A stretch of 64,000 bases of DNA, taken from the NCBI GenBank assembly GCA_004293815.1, contig RDZD01000018.1:1-64000 (forward strand), read 5' to 3'. The notes below the pieces were generated by a model that saw only the letters and a program-made list of their open reading frames with translations, had not been told where the DNA came from and did not search any database. The stretch's first letter is position 1. Each line of letters begins with the position of its first letter. A program made the translations under genes and the position numbers. This DNA is from Cytophagales bacterium. GTDB taxonomy: Bacteria; Bacteroidota; Bacteroidia; Cytophagales; Bernardetiaceae. This document shows, in pieces, positions 44,649-52,827 of this stretch.

Positions 44649-45536
44649 CTACAGAAACACCAAAGTAGTGTTTTGACCTTGCCACCGCAAAGCTGGCATG
44701 GGTAATTTAATCACTTCTGAAGCTTTGATCAGCCATTTTAAAGCTCTGCGTTCAGTTTTGATATGAGACAGATTCCAGTCCAAACCAATGTACCATTGCT
44801 TTTGATGCAAAAAACCTGCGGCAGTATTTTCCTGAGGGCTGCCATATAGCATTTGATCTGCTCCGTAGCCTAAGGCCAGATTGATGAATTTCAGTCCCAA
44901 AAACTTGCGGTGGCCAAAACGATACATGTCAAAAGAAAGCCAATAAGTTTGTCCGTTATAGTCCTTGAGCCAACGTTCAGCTTGCGAAGCTCCCAGTACG
45001 TTTGGCCTCTGGGCAGCCCATTGTGTTGGCCAATATGAATATTTGTAATGTATGTATTTTTGGCAGCTCGTAAGCTGCTGAGCTGCCCATAAAATAGCAC
45101 CTGTGGTGTTAGCTAACGCATCACCCGTGCTTGCGCCGTAGTTTTTTGAAAAGCCGTCTAGAACTTCTATGGGCAACATGGCCAAAGCTGCTACAGATGC
45201 CGATAAGAAAATTTGCTTAGAACGCGAGTAGGGGCCTGTAGCCAATCTGGGAAAAATAGCGTCTGCTATTTGGTAAGTCGTAAAAGCGTGCCCCAGCTTG
45301 TCTAAGCCACACCACTGGTTGTTGTCGTTGAAAGTGTGAAAGTTAGGCGACATCATATTGCGATACCACATGACGCTTAGAACTCCCATACCTACCGTAT
45401 AAGTGCCTGCCGCTGTATATAGCCAGCGACGGTTTGTACGGGCTTCATGAGCAAGCGTATCCTGTGTGTATCCCTGTTGTAGTTGAAGGCATAAAAAGAA
45501 TGCTAAAAAGCCTCGTAAAAAGCTTTTATAGCTCAT
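44649..45536 (-). CDS. DUF2279 family protein (YfiM-like)
   Basis: The ATG at 45536 (MSYKSFLRGFLAFFLCLQLQ) gives 295 aa with a signal peptide. The family block is residues ~70-160: DKLGHAFTTYQIADAIF, then AMLPIEVLDGF, the STGDALANTTGAI motif and a weakly hydrophobic helix. These residues are typical of DUF2279, a family of exported or membrane-linked proteins of unknown function. The ATG lies 4 bases after the stop of the CpsB-like gene, so they form one operon. The C-terminal third is strand-rich and may sit in the outer membrane. Confidence 0.75.
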   Translation of the reverse strand: MSYKSFLRGFLAFFLCLQLQQGYTQDTLAHEARTNRRWLYTAAGTYTVGMGVLSVMWYRNMMSPNFHTFNDNNQWCGLDKLGHAFTTYQIADAIFPRLATGPYSRSKQIFLSASVAALAMLPIEVLDGFSKNYGASTGDALANTTGAILWAAQQLTSCQKYIHYKYSYWPTQWAAQRPNVLGASQAERWLKDYNGQTYWLSFDMYRFGHRKFLGLKFINLALGYGADQMLYGSPQENTAAGFLHQKQWYIGLDWNLSHIKTERRALKWLIKASEVIKLPMPALRWQGQNTTLVFL

Positions 45537-45540
45537 TTTG

Positions 45541-46287
45541 CTAGCTACTGAGCAGCGAGTTATTGAGCAGACCATGCTGTAAAGCGCGATAGTAATAGTC
45601 TGTTTCGCGAGCTTTAAGCAGTGAGTCAAAATGGCGTTGTCCATGGCAATCAGAACCTAAAAAACTCACTACTTTGTCAATGATAAGGGTTTGGGCAATT
45701 TTCTGAGCAGGTTTAGAATAGTAACCCGCTAGAGAGTTGGCGTTTACTTGTAAATGAACGCCTTTTTCCACCAAATCATAGAGTAAATTATGATCCTCAA
45801 ACAAATAAACATAGCGTTCTGGGTGTGCCATGACAGGTTTATAGCCCTTAGATTGCAACTCGAAGATTGCCGCATCAAGATATGGCGAAGCATTCATGTA
45901 GGAAGTCTCGAAAAGCACATATTTCTCTTTTCCAAAAGACATGAGCGGCTCTGGCTGTTGTAAAAGCTTCATAAAGTGTTCATCCAAGTAATATTCTGCG
46001 GCTGCTTCTAGCTGAATATCCAAGCCCAGCTCGGATACAATATCGCGAAGCTGATCTAGTTTTTGATAAATGATCTCAGGCGTATTTGGAAAAAAGCCAC
46101 CCATAATGTGAGGCGTAACAATGAGCTTTTTATACCCTAGCTTAATGAACTTTTTAATCAACTCAACAGACTCATCAAAAGTTTTGCAGCCGTCATCTAT
46201 ACCAGGCAGCAAGTGAGAATGCATATCCACAGAAACAGGCAAGATATTTCCATAGAGTTTAAATTTGCGTTTGAAGAGCGATAGCAT
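45541..46287 (-). CDS. CpsB/CapC-type tyrosine-protein phosphatase (PHP fold)
   Basis: A 248-residue PHP-family phosphoesterase. The metal-binding motifs are DMHSHLLPGIDDG (~21-33), VTPHIMGGF, a central EAAAEYYLDEHF and AHPERYVYL, with late SDCHGQRH. Enzymes of this group remove phosphate from tyrosine residues of capsule or exopolysaccharide kinases (Wzc-like) using manganese ions. The upstream start at 46347 adds residues not expected in the family. No polysaccharide kinase is adjacent, though a glycosyltransferase lies at 50 kb. It forms a pair with the DUF2279 gene. Confidence 0.88.
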   Translation of the reverse strand: MLSLFKRKFKLYGNILPVSVDMHSHLLPGIDDGCKTFDESVELIKKFIKLGYKKLIVTPHIMGGFFPNTPEIIYQKLDQLRDIVSELGLDIQLEAAAEYYLDEHFMKLLQQPEPLMSFGKEKYVLFETSYMNASPYLDAAIFELQSKGYKPVMAHPERYVYLFEDHNLLYDLVEKGVHLQVNANSLAGYYSKPAQKIAQTLIIDKVVSFLGSDCHGQRHFDSLLKARETDYYYRALQHGLLNNSLLSS

Positions 46288-46536
46288 AATTTTAAAGTTG
46301 GTAGTCTTGAGTTGGTTTAGATTGACAATTGACCAAGAACTTCGCAAAAACTATACAAGATTTATCAAAACTTGAAATAGTACAATAAGATTCTTGCTAA
46401 AACCTAGTTTAGCCTTGCAAAACAACTATAAAAGTCTAGTTTAGCCAAATAAAATGAAGTCTTTTTTTGAACAGAAGCACAGAATATTTGGTGTCAATGA
46501 TGCCTGCTACAAAGCTGTAGGAGTGTTTTACAGCCA

Positions 46537-46604
46537 ATAGAAAATGTGATTCAATAAAAAAAAGATTCAGAAATTAAACCTTGTCTTCCTACTGCTATCC
46601 AAAG
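46537..46604 (+). repeat. Intergenic direct repeat, copy A
   Basis: Starts ATAGAAAATGTGATTCAATA and ends TGCTATCCAAAG. It matches copy B at 48185-48253 at roughly nine in ten positions by eye, in the same orientation. No gene starts just downstream of this copy; copy B sits upstream of a T9SS cargo gene. It may be a duplicated promoter/leader. Confidence 0.8.
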
Positions 46605-46681
46605 GCACTCGATACAAAATACTTTTGGCTGTTTGACGGACAAATAAAAAATATGAACTAAGCATCAAAGAGAAAATAAAC

Positions 46682-46744
46682 AAAAATCTGTTTTAGATTT
46701 AGAATACAATCCGAGTGTAGATTCCAAACTCAAAACAGATTTTT
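46682..46744 (+). terminator. Long hairpin, probable terminator
   Basis: AAAAATCTGTTTT (46682-46694) pairs perfectly with AAAACAGATTTTT (46732-46744), and an imperfect inner stem continues to about 46705/46721. A T-run closes it. It lies downstream of repeat copy A with no coding gene between, and downstream, on the minus strand, of the small membrane gene at 46.9-47.1 kb, so it could serve either. Confidence 0.6.
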
Positions 46745-46938
46745 ACGTCTTTGGAACGGGATCTTTAAATTTTCCCTTGTGGGGGGATTAAATCATTGGA
46801 TATTTTTAAAGAAGGAGTGTTGTGGTTCTCTACAAAGCAGAACATTTGAATCAGGTTCTTTGCTTTGCTCAGAATCATCACCAAAAGATAGGACTTAGAG
46901 GTTATTCTAAAAACACGCCTTTATCATGCCCTATTAAC

Positions 46939-47133
46939 TTATTTTTTATCAGTACCTTTACCCATGAGCAGCGGATGAATAACAAAATAACAAAGTAGGG
47001 CAGTAAATGGCGGAGTTATGTAATAATACATGCTACTAAAGGTCATATCCATGAAATAATAGCAGAAAAGAGGCGAAATGGTAACAGTAGAAAGACCAAT
47101 CAATAAAGAGAAAATAAGACGCTGCTTTTTCAT
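46939..47133 (-). CDS. Small two-pass membrane protein, unknown
   Basis: A 64-residue frame, MKKQRLIFSLLIGLSTVTIS onward, with two hydrophobic segments (about 6-27 and 33-55) and a basic end (GKGTDKK). No family is recognised. Its size, lack of neighbours on top of it and clean membrane pattern make it a plausible gene, but no homologue was checked. It lies downstream of the glycine-zipper gene on the same strand, 181 bases away. It might be an immunity-like partner of that gene; this is speculative. Confidence 0.45.
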   Translation of the reverse strand: MKKQRLIFSLLIGLSTVTISPLFCYYFMDMTFSSMYYYITPPFTALLCYFVIHPLLMGKGTDKK

Positions 47134-47314
47134 ATAATTTTATACGTTGTGTTTAGATGAAAATTAAGTTAATTAAGATAAATGGTAAAATAATGAGATG
47201 CAAACAACCAGTAGCACGACTTCTTTACTTGCACCTCACTATCATTATAAAACTATTTTTAGGAAGACGCTACCAAACTTTTTTGCTATTTATCCTCTCT
47301 CACTCAGAAATTTT

Positions 47315-48040
47315 TTAAGAACCAAATAAACCTTGAATAATGTAGCAAACAGACCCACCTATGCCACCTCCTAGTGCTCCACCTACTATACCAACAGCCA
47401 CGCCTACAAAACCACCCATATCAGCTCCTGCTGTACCTCTTTCTGATGGGGGAGCATAGACAGTGGTGGGATTATTTAAAAGTGATAAATCGCGCCATAG
47501 ATTGGTTTTTGATGCCCAATAAGTATGCGACTGACAAAGAATCTCCTTGGCGCAATTGAAGGTATATGTTTCGCCGTAAGATAATCCATTAGTGCTTATA
47601 GCATCTGCTGCGGATCTAGTCTGAGCAGGAGTGGTTGAATTGATCTGATTGAGAGATAGTAAAGCTGCCTTTAAGGTTGGCGAGAAATTACTATTTTCTA
47701 CTTTAGTCACGAAGGAGATATTAACTTCTGCAAAACCTTGAGCTATAAATTGCGAAGCCTGTGCTGCTGTAACTTGACCACATGTCTGCGTTAAATACGT
47801 ATTGCACGCGGTTTGTGCAATTGTCAGAATCTGTTGTTTAGTTAGAGGAGGGTTATTCTGATTTTTATTGTTTTGGATGGCTGTTTGTAGTGCTGCATAG
47901 ACAAAGTCCATGGCCTGATTGTGTAAAAGCCCCATGTTTGTAGGTGTTAAATCACAATTGTTAGGTCTTACAGCACTAAAGTAAGTGAAACTGCATAAAA
48001 AAACACTCAATATCACAAGAGTGAAACATACTTTTTTCAT
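47315..48040 (-). CDS. Exported protein with C-terminal glycine-zipper segment, unknown
   Basis: A 241-residue protein without a recognised family. Residues 1-23 are a signal peptide (MKKVCFTLVILSVFLCSFTY). Residues ~30-190 are helical, Asn/Gln/Thr/Ala-rich, with four to six cysteines that could pair outside the cytosol. The last ~35 residues are a Gly/Val/Ile membrane segment with repeated G-x-x-x-G spacing (FVGVAVGIVGGALGGGIGG), similar in style to the zipper of pore-forming peptides and some bacteriocins. A double-glycine leader is absent. The gene and its small downstream neighbour lie between two copies of an intergenic repeat. Confidence 0.65.
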   Translation of the reverse strand: MKKVCFTLVILSVFLCSFTYFSAVRPNNCDLTPTNMGLLHNQAMDFVYAALQTAIQNNKNQNNPPLTKQQILTIAQTACNTYLTQTCGQVTAAQASQFIAQGFAEVNISFVTKVENSNFSPTLKAALLSLNQINSTTPAQTRSAADAISTNGLSYGETYTFNCAKEILCQSHTYWASKTNLWRDLSLLNNPTTVYAPPSERGTAGADMGGFVGVAVGIVGGALGGGIGGSVCYIIQGLFGS

Positions 48041-48093
48041 TTGAATTTACGGTTAGATGTGAGAAAACACTTAAACATTTAATACCGTGCAAC

Positions 48094-48114
48094 AAATAAA
48101 TAAATAAATAAATT
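48094..48114. repeat. (AAAT)n microsatellite
   Basis: About five tandem AAAT units in the upstream region of the glycine-zipper gene, roughly 55-75 bases before its ATG. Length changes here could alter its expression, but this is speculative. Confidence 0.6.
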
Positions 48115-48184
48115 AAGGAGTATTAACAAAAAATTAACACTTCTGGTTATCTTGCTTCTTACTAGCATGCTAATGCTAGGATTT

Positions 48185-48253
48185 ATAGAAAGTGCGATTC
48201 AATAAAAAAAGAATTCAGAAAATTAAACTTTGTCTTTCTATTGCTATCCAAAG
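48185..48253 (+). repeat. Intergenic direct repeat, copy B
   Basis: Second copy of the 68-bp element (ATAGAAAGTGCGATTCAATA ... TGCTATCCAAAG). It ends 38 bases before the ATG at 48292 and contains AAACTTTG, a loose match to a -7 box, so it probably includes the promoter of the type A T9SS gene. Confidence 0.8.
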
Positions 48254-48291
48254 ACTGTAAATATTGTTGTACTAAATAATCTCTAAAGAAT

Positions 48292-49176
48292 ATGAAGTTG
48301 AAAATTTCAGTTTTGTTCTGCATGGTATTGCTTTTTGCAATGGGAGCAGAAAGCTACGCGCAAGATCATCCCAAGAGGCATCAAGGCCGTAAAGAAGCCA
48401 GAACCTACATCAAAAAAAATATTTTGCCAGTGGTCTTACCGCTTCGGGCACGTTTAGACGAACAGCTTAATGATGCCGAAAAGCTAACGATTGCCAGCAC
48501 CAAAGCAACACTCAAGCAACTTCGTGCAGAGGCGCGTGCGCTGCGCAAACAGGTGCGTGAGTACAGAAAGAACGACAAGCCTGTTCCTGAAGCTCTTAGG
48601 CAGCAGCTTCAAGCTTTGCGCGACAAAAAGCAAACAGCAGTACAGCCCGTAAAAGCCATTGCTGAAGCGAGATCTGCGGAAATTACGGCACTTCTGTCTG
48701 AGATTGAAACCCAAAAGGCTCAGTGGAAAACAGACCTTCAAGCCATTAGAGAAAGACACGGCAACAAAAATCGAGGAGAAGGCTGCGATAACGAGGGCAA
48801 AGATAAAGCCTGTGAGGAAGGTAAAGGCAAATGCCCTTTGATGATGATGTTTTCTCATGTAGGCTTCTTGCTTTTAGAAGACCGCAACGATGAGGAAACA
48901 CTCCCTAACAAACAGGCAAATCTCAAGGCGGAGGTGTTTCCAAACCCAAGCTCAACAGCCAATCGTATTTCGTTTGAGCTTACTGAGAGCAGCATGGTCA
49001 GTATAGACTTGCTGAGCAAACAGGGGTTAGTCCTGAAGAATGTGCTCAACGAAACCCGCACGGTGGGCAAGCATACGGTATCCGTGGATCTGAACAGCCT
49101 AAGCGATGATGTGTACTATTTCCGTATCAAAACCTCTAAGGGCGTAGAAACCAAGCGATTTATAGTAGAAAAATAA
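48292..49176 (+). CDS. T9SS type A cargo protein with helical (Spy-like) domain
   Basis: A 294-residue exported protein. Signal peptide at 1-24 (MKLKISVLFCMVLLFAMGAE). Residues ~27-160 are a charged all-helical region (many Arg, Lys, Glu, Gln, Ala) that recalls Spy/CpxP-type periplasmic chaperones, although their LTxxQ motif is not seen. A short Cys/Gly/Lys-rich linker (CDNEGKDKACEEGKGKC) follows. Residues ~210-294 are a type A sorting domain: VFPNPSSTANRISFEL, LLSKQGLVLKNV, then YYFRIKTSKGVETKRFIVEK. It should therefore be exported through type IX secretion and attached to the surface. Function of the helical part is unknown. Confidence 0.82.
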   Translation: MKLKISVLFCMVLLFAMGAESYAQDHPKRHQGRKEARTYIKKNILPVVLPLRARLDEQLNDAEKLTIASTKATLKQLRAEARALRKQVREYRKNDKPVPEALRQQLQALRDKKQTAVQPVKAIAEARSAEITALLSEIETQKAQWKTDLQAIRERHGNKNRGEGCDNEGKDKACEEGKGKCPLMMMFSHVGFLLLEDRNDEETLPNKQANLKAEVFPNPSSTANRISFELTESSMVSIDLLSKQGLVLKNVLNETRTVGKHTVSVDLNSLSDDVYYFRIKTSKGVETKRFIVEK

Positions 49177-49566
49177 TTTTTTCACCTTCAAGGATGTAAA
49201 ACATGGTGTGTTGGACTTGTTCCGATACACCATTTGTGTATTATTTGCTCGTACGAATAAATACTCCAAAACTAAAACCGCTTGAACAATTGCGGCTTTA
49301 ACTAAAAAAGCAGAAATAATAAAAAATAGGCACTTATCAGAAAATTCTAAAGATTCTTAGCTCTGCTCAAGATGTTTTTGTAGGTTATCATAAAAAAAAA
49401 AAAATCAAAAAATATAAGTTTGGCAAATAATTCGTTTATTGTGAACTGTAAAACAAATTTATTTTTATTTATGCGTGATGCAAACATTTCACCGCATATT
49501 TAAGTATAGCATTTGTTTTAAGTGTTTTTGTTGTTTTTAAGTTATTAAAATTACCCATTAAAAACT
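49177..49566 (+). other. AT-rich intergenic region
   Basis: 390 bases between the T9SS cargo gene and the DUF2795 gene. It holds a likely terminator near its left end, a run of about 13 adenines at 49392-49404, and a TAAGTTTG box at 49415-49422 that could be part of the DUF2795 promoter. No other feature was recognised. Confidence 0.4.
49203..49233 (+). terminator. Hairpin after T9SS type A gene
   Basis: ATGGTGTGTTGGA pairs with TCCGATACACCAT (two G-U pairs) around a five-base loop, 27 bases past the stop codon. The downstream T-tract is weak. Confidence 0.5.
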
Positions 49567-49788
49567 ATGTATTGGACTCTCGAACTCGCTTCATATCTTG
49601 AGGACGCTCCTTGGCCGGCTACAAAAGATGAACTTATAGACTTTGCAACAAGGACTGGTTCGCCGCTAGAGGTTGTGGAAAATCTTAATGACCTAGAAGA
49701 CGACGGTCAACCCTATGAAAGCATAGAAGAAATCTGGCCTGATTATCCCACAAAGGATGATTTCTTCTTCAACGAAGATGAGTATTGA
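49567..49788 (+). CDS. DUF2795 family small protein
   Basis: A 73-residue acidic cytosolic protein. The N-terminal WTLELASYLEDAPWPATKDELIDFA and LEVVENLNDLEDD follow the DUF2795 pattern (a helical domain in which a short linker precedes an N-L-x-x-L-x-D/E motif). The C-terminal half is very acidic (YPTKDDFFFNEDEY). Function is unknown; such proteins are highly conserved and highly expressed in Bacteroidota. It has a strong terminator just after its stop and stands alone. Confidence 0.85.
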   Translation: MYWTLELASYLEDAPWPATKDELIDFATRTGSPLEVVENLNDLEDDGQPYESIEEIWPDYPTKDDFFFNEDEY

Positions 49789-49812
49789 ATAATGCTTTGC
49801 TTTTAGAAACCT

Positions 49813-49859
49813 AGACTGCTTTCTGTCATGTTACCATAAAACATCATAGAAAGCAGTCT
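49813..49859. terminator. Bidirectional terminator, perfect 12-bp stem
   Basis: AGACTGCTTTCT (49813-49824) pairs perfectly with AGAAAGCAGTCT (49848-49859); an inner ATGTT/AACAT extends it. It lies between the DUF2795 gene and the convergent glycosyltransferase gene. Confidence 0.8.
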
Positions 49860-49896
49860 TTACTGTATAAACTGAAATACGAAAATAAGGAACTCT

Positions 49897-51015
49897 CTAA
49901 AGCAATATCTTGTCGTAAATAGCATTCTCGTACTTTGTGATGACGATCCGCATGTCAAATTTCTCTTCTACAAGCTTACGGCTGTTATGCCCCATTTCTT
50001 TGAGCTTTTCGGGCGTAAGTGTATACATCTTCCACATCTTGTCGGCCAAATCCTCGGCATTGCGCACCTCGCACAAAAAGCCATTGTAGCCATCTAGGAC
50101 CGTTTCTGTACAGCCTGGTACGTTGGTTGCAACAAGAGGCTTGGACAATGAGGCTGCTTCCAAAAGGCTACGAGGTGTTCCCTCTCGGTAGGAGGGTAAA
50201 ACTACGCAGTGAGCCGCTTCCACAATGGGGCGCACATCAGAAACTGCTCCCAGATATTCTATCAAACCTTCGTTTTGCCATTCTAATACCATATCGGGCG
50301 TTACTCCTAAGCCTTTCTGTAGCTCTACTTTACCCAAAACCTGAAATTTGGCTTTGATGCCGCGTTTCCGAAGCAGGCGAATGGCATCTACATATTCCAC
50401 AATGCCTTTATCAAAGAGTAAGCGAGCCACCATTAAAAAAGTAAAACAACTGCTCTGGCAGCCCAACGCATTGGAACTAAGCTTAAAAAGCTCTGTGTCA
50501 ATACCTGAGCCTGGTACCAAGTCGGTTATTGAGGCACTAACTAGTTTGCGGCTCTCAAATAATTCCTTATCGTCAGGATTTTGAAAAAAAACTACCTTAG
50601 GAAACTTAAAGGCCAGTTTATAAAGCCAATGAGCTACTCGAGAACTCAAATTGTTATGAATAAAAACAGTTCCTAAGCCCGTTACGTTGTTAATACAGGG
50701 AACATTAATCAGCTTGGCCGCAAGGCTGCCATAAATATTGGGTTTGATGGTGTAGTGAAGCACAACATCAAAACGAAATTTTTTGTAAATGCTAAAAAGC
50801 TGTCTTAAAAGCCAAATATCTTCCAAGGGGTTTGTGCCCTTGTTGCTTATACGAAGCGGCTGAAAACAACAACCTAAGTTGATAAGTTCTTGAGAATACC
50901 CATCGTCAGGTGCTACAATCGTTACAGAATGGCCATCGCGAATAAAATGCGCAATCAAACTTTTCCGAAAATTCAGGGCATTCCAACTGGAATTAACTAC
51001 CAAACCTATGTGCAT
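49897..51015 (-). CDS. Glycosyltransferase, GT4 family
   Basis: A 372-residue GT-B fold glycosyltransferase, likely cytosolic and working on exopolysaccharide, lipopolysaccharide or protein glycans. N-terminal acceptor domain begins MHIGLVVNSSWNALNFRKSL. The C-terminal donor-binding domain carries the GT4 motif PSYREGTPRSLLEAASLSKP (around residue 280), where Glu-x7-Glu contacts the nucleotide sugar. WbpT/PglA-like enzymes look similar (GLGTVFIHNNL segment and a DLVPGSGIDTELF motif). It is not within a visible glycan cluster; the CpsB-like phosphatase at 45.5 kb is the only other polysaccharide-linked gene nearby. Confidence 0.9.
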   Translation of the reverse strand: MHIGLVVNSSWNALNFRKSLIAHFIRDGHSVTIVAPDDGYSQELINLGCCFQPLRISNKGTNPLEDIWLLRQLFSIYKKFRFDVVLHYTIKPNIYGSLAAKLINVPCINNVTGLGTVFIHNNLSSRVAHWLYKLAFKFPKVVFFQNPDDKELFESRKLVSASITDLVPGSGIDTELFKLSSNALGCQSSCFTFLMVARLLFDKGIVEYVDAIRLLRKRGIKAKFQVLGKVELQKGLGVTPDMVLEWQNEGLIEYLGAVSDVRPIVEAAHCVVLPSYREGTPRSLLEAASLSKPLVATNVPGCTETVLDGYNGFLCEVRNAEDLADKMWKMYTLTPEKLKEMGHNSRKLVEEKFDMRIVITKYENAIYDKILL

Positions 51016-51219
51016 AAGATAAAAATTTTATAGTGGTTTTTGCGAGTTGTGTTGATACACTTCCCTTCTCGTGGGGCTTTGGGTTATTTGTTCTAACGTT
51101 TTTTTAAGCCAAGAAGTTAGATATTGAAGCTGCTTTTATGAACGTCAAATATCTTTCCAATCAACTGAATAAAAATAAGATTCTTAGAAAAACAATATAT
51201 ATAGCGAAAATCCTTCAAA

Positions 51220-51708
51220 CTATTTTTGGGTTTTGCCCAACATGAACTGAATTTGTTTGGGCTGTCCGTTCAGTACTCCCGTCAATTCTGTTTGGATAGA
51301 ATCTTGCGATATATTTTTGTAGCAAATTTTTTGAGGAAAATCGTCTGTAAAGTTTTCAAAAACTAAAGTGTTCTCTGTACTCAACGTCAGCATAAAGGAC
51401 TTAAGCTGAGCAGTGGTGTAAAGAATATGACTACCGCGAATCTCTAAACGTATGTTTTGACTTGAAAGGGTGTCTGTATCTTTCAAAAAACAACTCACCC
51501 CCTTTATGAGTGTGTCAGAGACCACAAGCCAAGATTCTGCCACTTGGACTTCGGCTTTGGGACTGCGCCAATGTCCTAAAAGCCAAGCTGTTTTCTGAAG
51601 AGGGCTGTTTGTGCTCAGGGTGCGTGCTATTTCTGTGTTAGGCGTGGTGCTGCAAGATAATAACACACTCAAAAAAAATAACATAAAAAATTTTTGAAGT
51701 TTATTCAT
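51220..51708 (-). CDS. DUF6265-like lipoprotein
   Basis: The ATG at 51708 (MNKLQKFFMLFFLSVLLSCS) gives 162 aa. The lipobox is LLSC|STTP. The mature part begins with the segment TAWLLGHWRSPKAEVQVAES, the W-L-x-G-x-W pattern of a small eight-stranded calycin-like domain (DUF6265/lipocalin-like). It is probably anchored to the outer membrane and may bind a hydrophobic ligand; function is unknown. The gene is alone between the sdh promoter region and the glycosyltransferase. Confidence 0.72.
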   Translation of the reverse strand: MNKLQKFFMLFFLSVLLSCSTTPNTEIARTLSTNSPLQKTAWLLGHWRSPKAEVQVAESWLVVSDTLIKGVSCFLKDTDTLSSQNIRLEIRGSHILYTTAQLKSFMLTLSTENTLVFENFTDDFPQKICYKNISQDSIQTELTGVLNGQPKQIQFMLGKTQK

Positions 51709-52123
51709 AAAGTAAAGCCTCAAATTTGTGTGAGCAGCAGTCAGGTATTTAGACTACAAAGATAGACATTTTAATCAATTCAATATCAAAATTCCTTAAA
51801 TCATATCTCTAGTCTGTGCGCAACGCGCTAAGAATATTGTATTAGCCATCAGCCGATTGGAGTTTATTAAGCTCAAGCTAGTAAAAAATAGTTTTTTTTA
51901 AAACACTATTTATGCACAAGAAGTATTTATGATAAATGCAAATGAGTGAATTCAGGGTTTAAAAAACACATAAGTTACAAAGAATAACGAATTTTAGCTT
52001 TTTTGTAAAAACAAATGCTCAAAATATTGCGCAAATGTAGCAACTGCTTTACCTTTGGCTGCAAATTTAACCTTTCATAAAAAATTGCAGTAACGCATTT
52101 TTTGAACAAAATTTCTTTACGTT
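51709..52123 (+). other. Intergenic region with sdh promoter
   Basis: About 415 bases between divergent genes. It holds the promoter of sdhC near its right end; the left part is AT-rich and without recognisable features. Confidence 0.45.
52027..52057 (+). promoter_or_regulatory. Promoter of sdhCA
   Basis: TTG at 52027-52029, 20 bases, then TACCTTTG at 52050-52057, 67 bases upstream of the sdhC ATG. Confidence 0.65.
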
Positions 52124-52801
52124 ATGAGTTGGATTACTAAAACATTATCTAGTACCATAGGGCGCAAAGTTTTGATGGCTCTCACTGGACTTTTCTTGTG
52201 CTCTTTTCTGGTGGTGCATTTGAGCGGAAACTTCCAGATGCTGATGAGCGATGGCGGTCTTCAGTTCAATGCCTATGCCAAATTTATGACCTCTTTTCCG
52301 CTTGTCAAATTTATTTCCTACGGTTTGTACGCTTGTATTTTGTTGCATGCTATTGATGGCTTTATGCTTATGGCCGCTAACCGCAAAGCTAGACCAGTGG
52401 GTTATAAAATGGTAGATGGTGCCGCCAACAGCTCTTGGGCATCACGCAATATGGGGCTTTTAGGGTCTTTAATCCTGATATTCATAGTAGTGCACATGAA
52501 AAACTTTTGGTATGAAATGCACTGGGGAGATATTGGCATAGACGCGCAAGGCAATCGCGACCTCTACACTGTAACAAAAGTAGCTTTTGAGAAGTGGTGG
52601 TATGTAGTCTTTTATGTATTCTCTATGGTTGTTTTGGCATTTCACCTCATGCACGGCTTTCAGAGTGCCTTTCAAACCATGGGCATCAACCATAAAAAAT
52701 ACACACCTTTTATCAAGGTAATTGGCAACTTGTTTTCTATTGTGATTTGTATTGCCTACGCTGCCATACCGCTTATCATGTTTTTTAATAGCCTGAGTTA
52801 G
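52124..52801 (+). CDS. sdhC: Succinate dehydrogenase cytochrome b subunit
   Basis: The membrane anchor of succinate:menaquinone oxidoreductase, 225 aa with five transmembrane segments. It is of the single-subunit, di-haem (class B) type used by Bacteroidota and Firmicutes. The start MSWITKTLSSTIGRKVLMAL and the segments with His in FLVVHLSGNFQ, LLHAIDGFM, IVHMKNFW and LAFHLMHGFQSAF provide candidate haem ligands. It should move electrons from the flavoprotein to menaquinone, which fits with the ubiE gene at 36 kb. The ATG of sdhA follows 26 bases after the stop. Confidence 0.93.
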   Translation: MSWITKTLSSTIGRKVLMALTGLFLCSFLVVHLSGNFQMLMSDGGLQFNAYAKFMTSFPLVKFISYGLYACILLHAIDGFMLMAANRKARPVGYKMVDGAANSSWASRNMGLLGSLILIFIVVHMKNFWYEMHWGDIGIDAQGNRDLYTVTKVAFEKWWYVVFYVFSMVVLAFHLMHGFQSAFQTMGINHKKYTPFIKVIGNLFSIVICIAYAAIPLIMFFNSLS

Positions 52802-52827
52802 TCAAACCTTAATCTTTCAAAAAAATT

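Larger units (their letters stand above)
46288..46938. other. 650-base non-coding region with repeat and hairpin
   Basis: No reading frame of note. It contains one copy of a ~68-bp element that recurs at 48185-48253, and a long inverted repeat at 46682-46744. The left part (46288-46500) holds the promoter region of the CpsB-like gene. See the separate entries. Confidence 0.5.
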
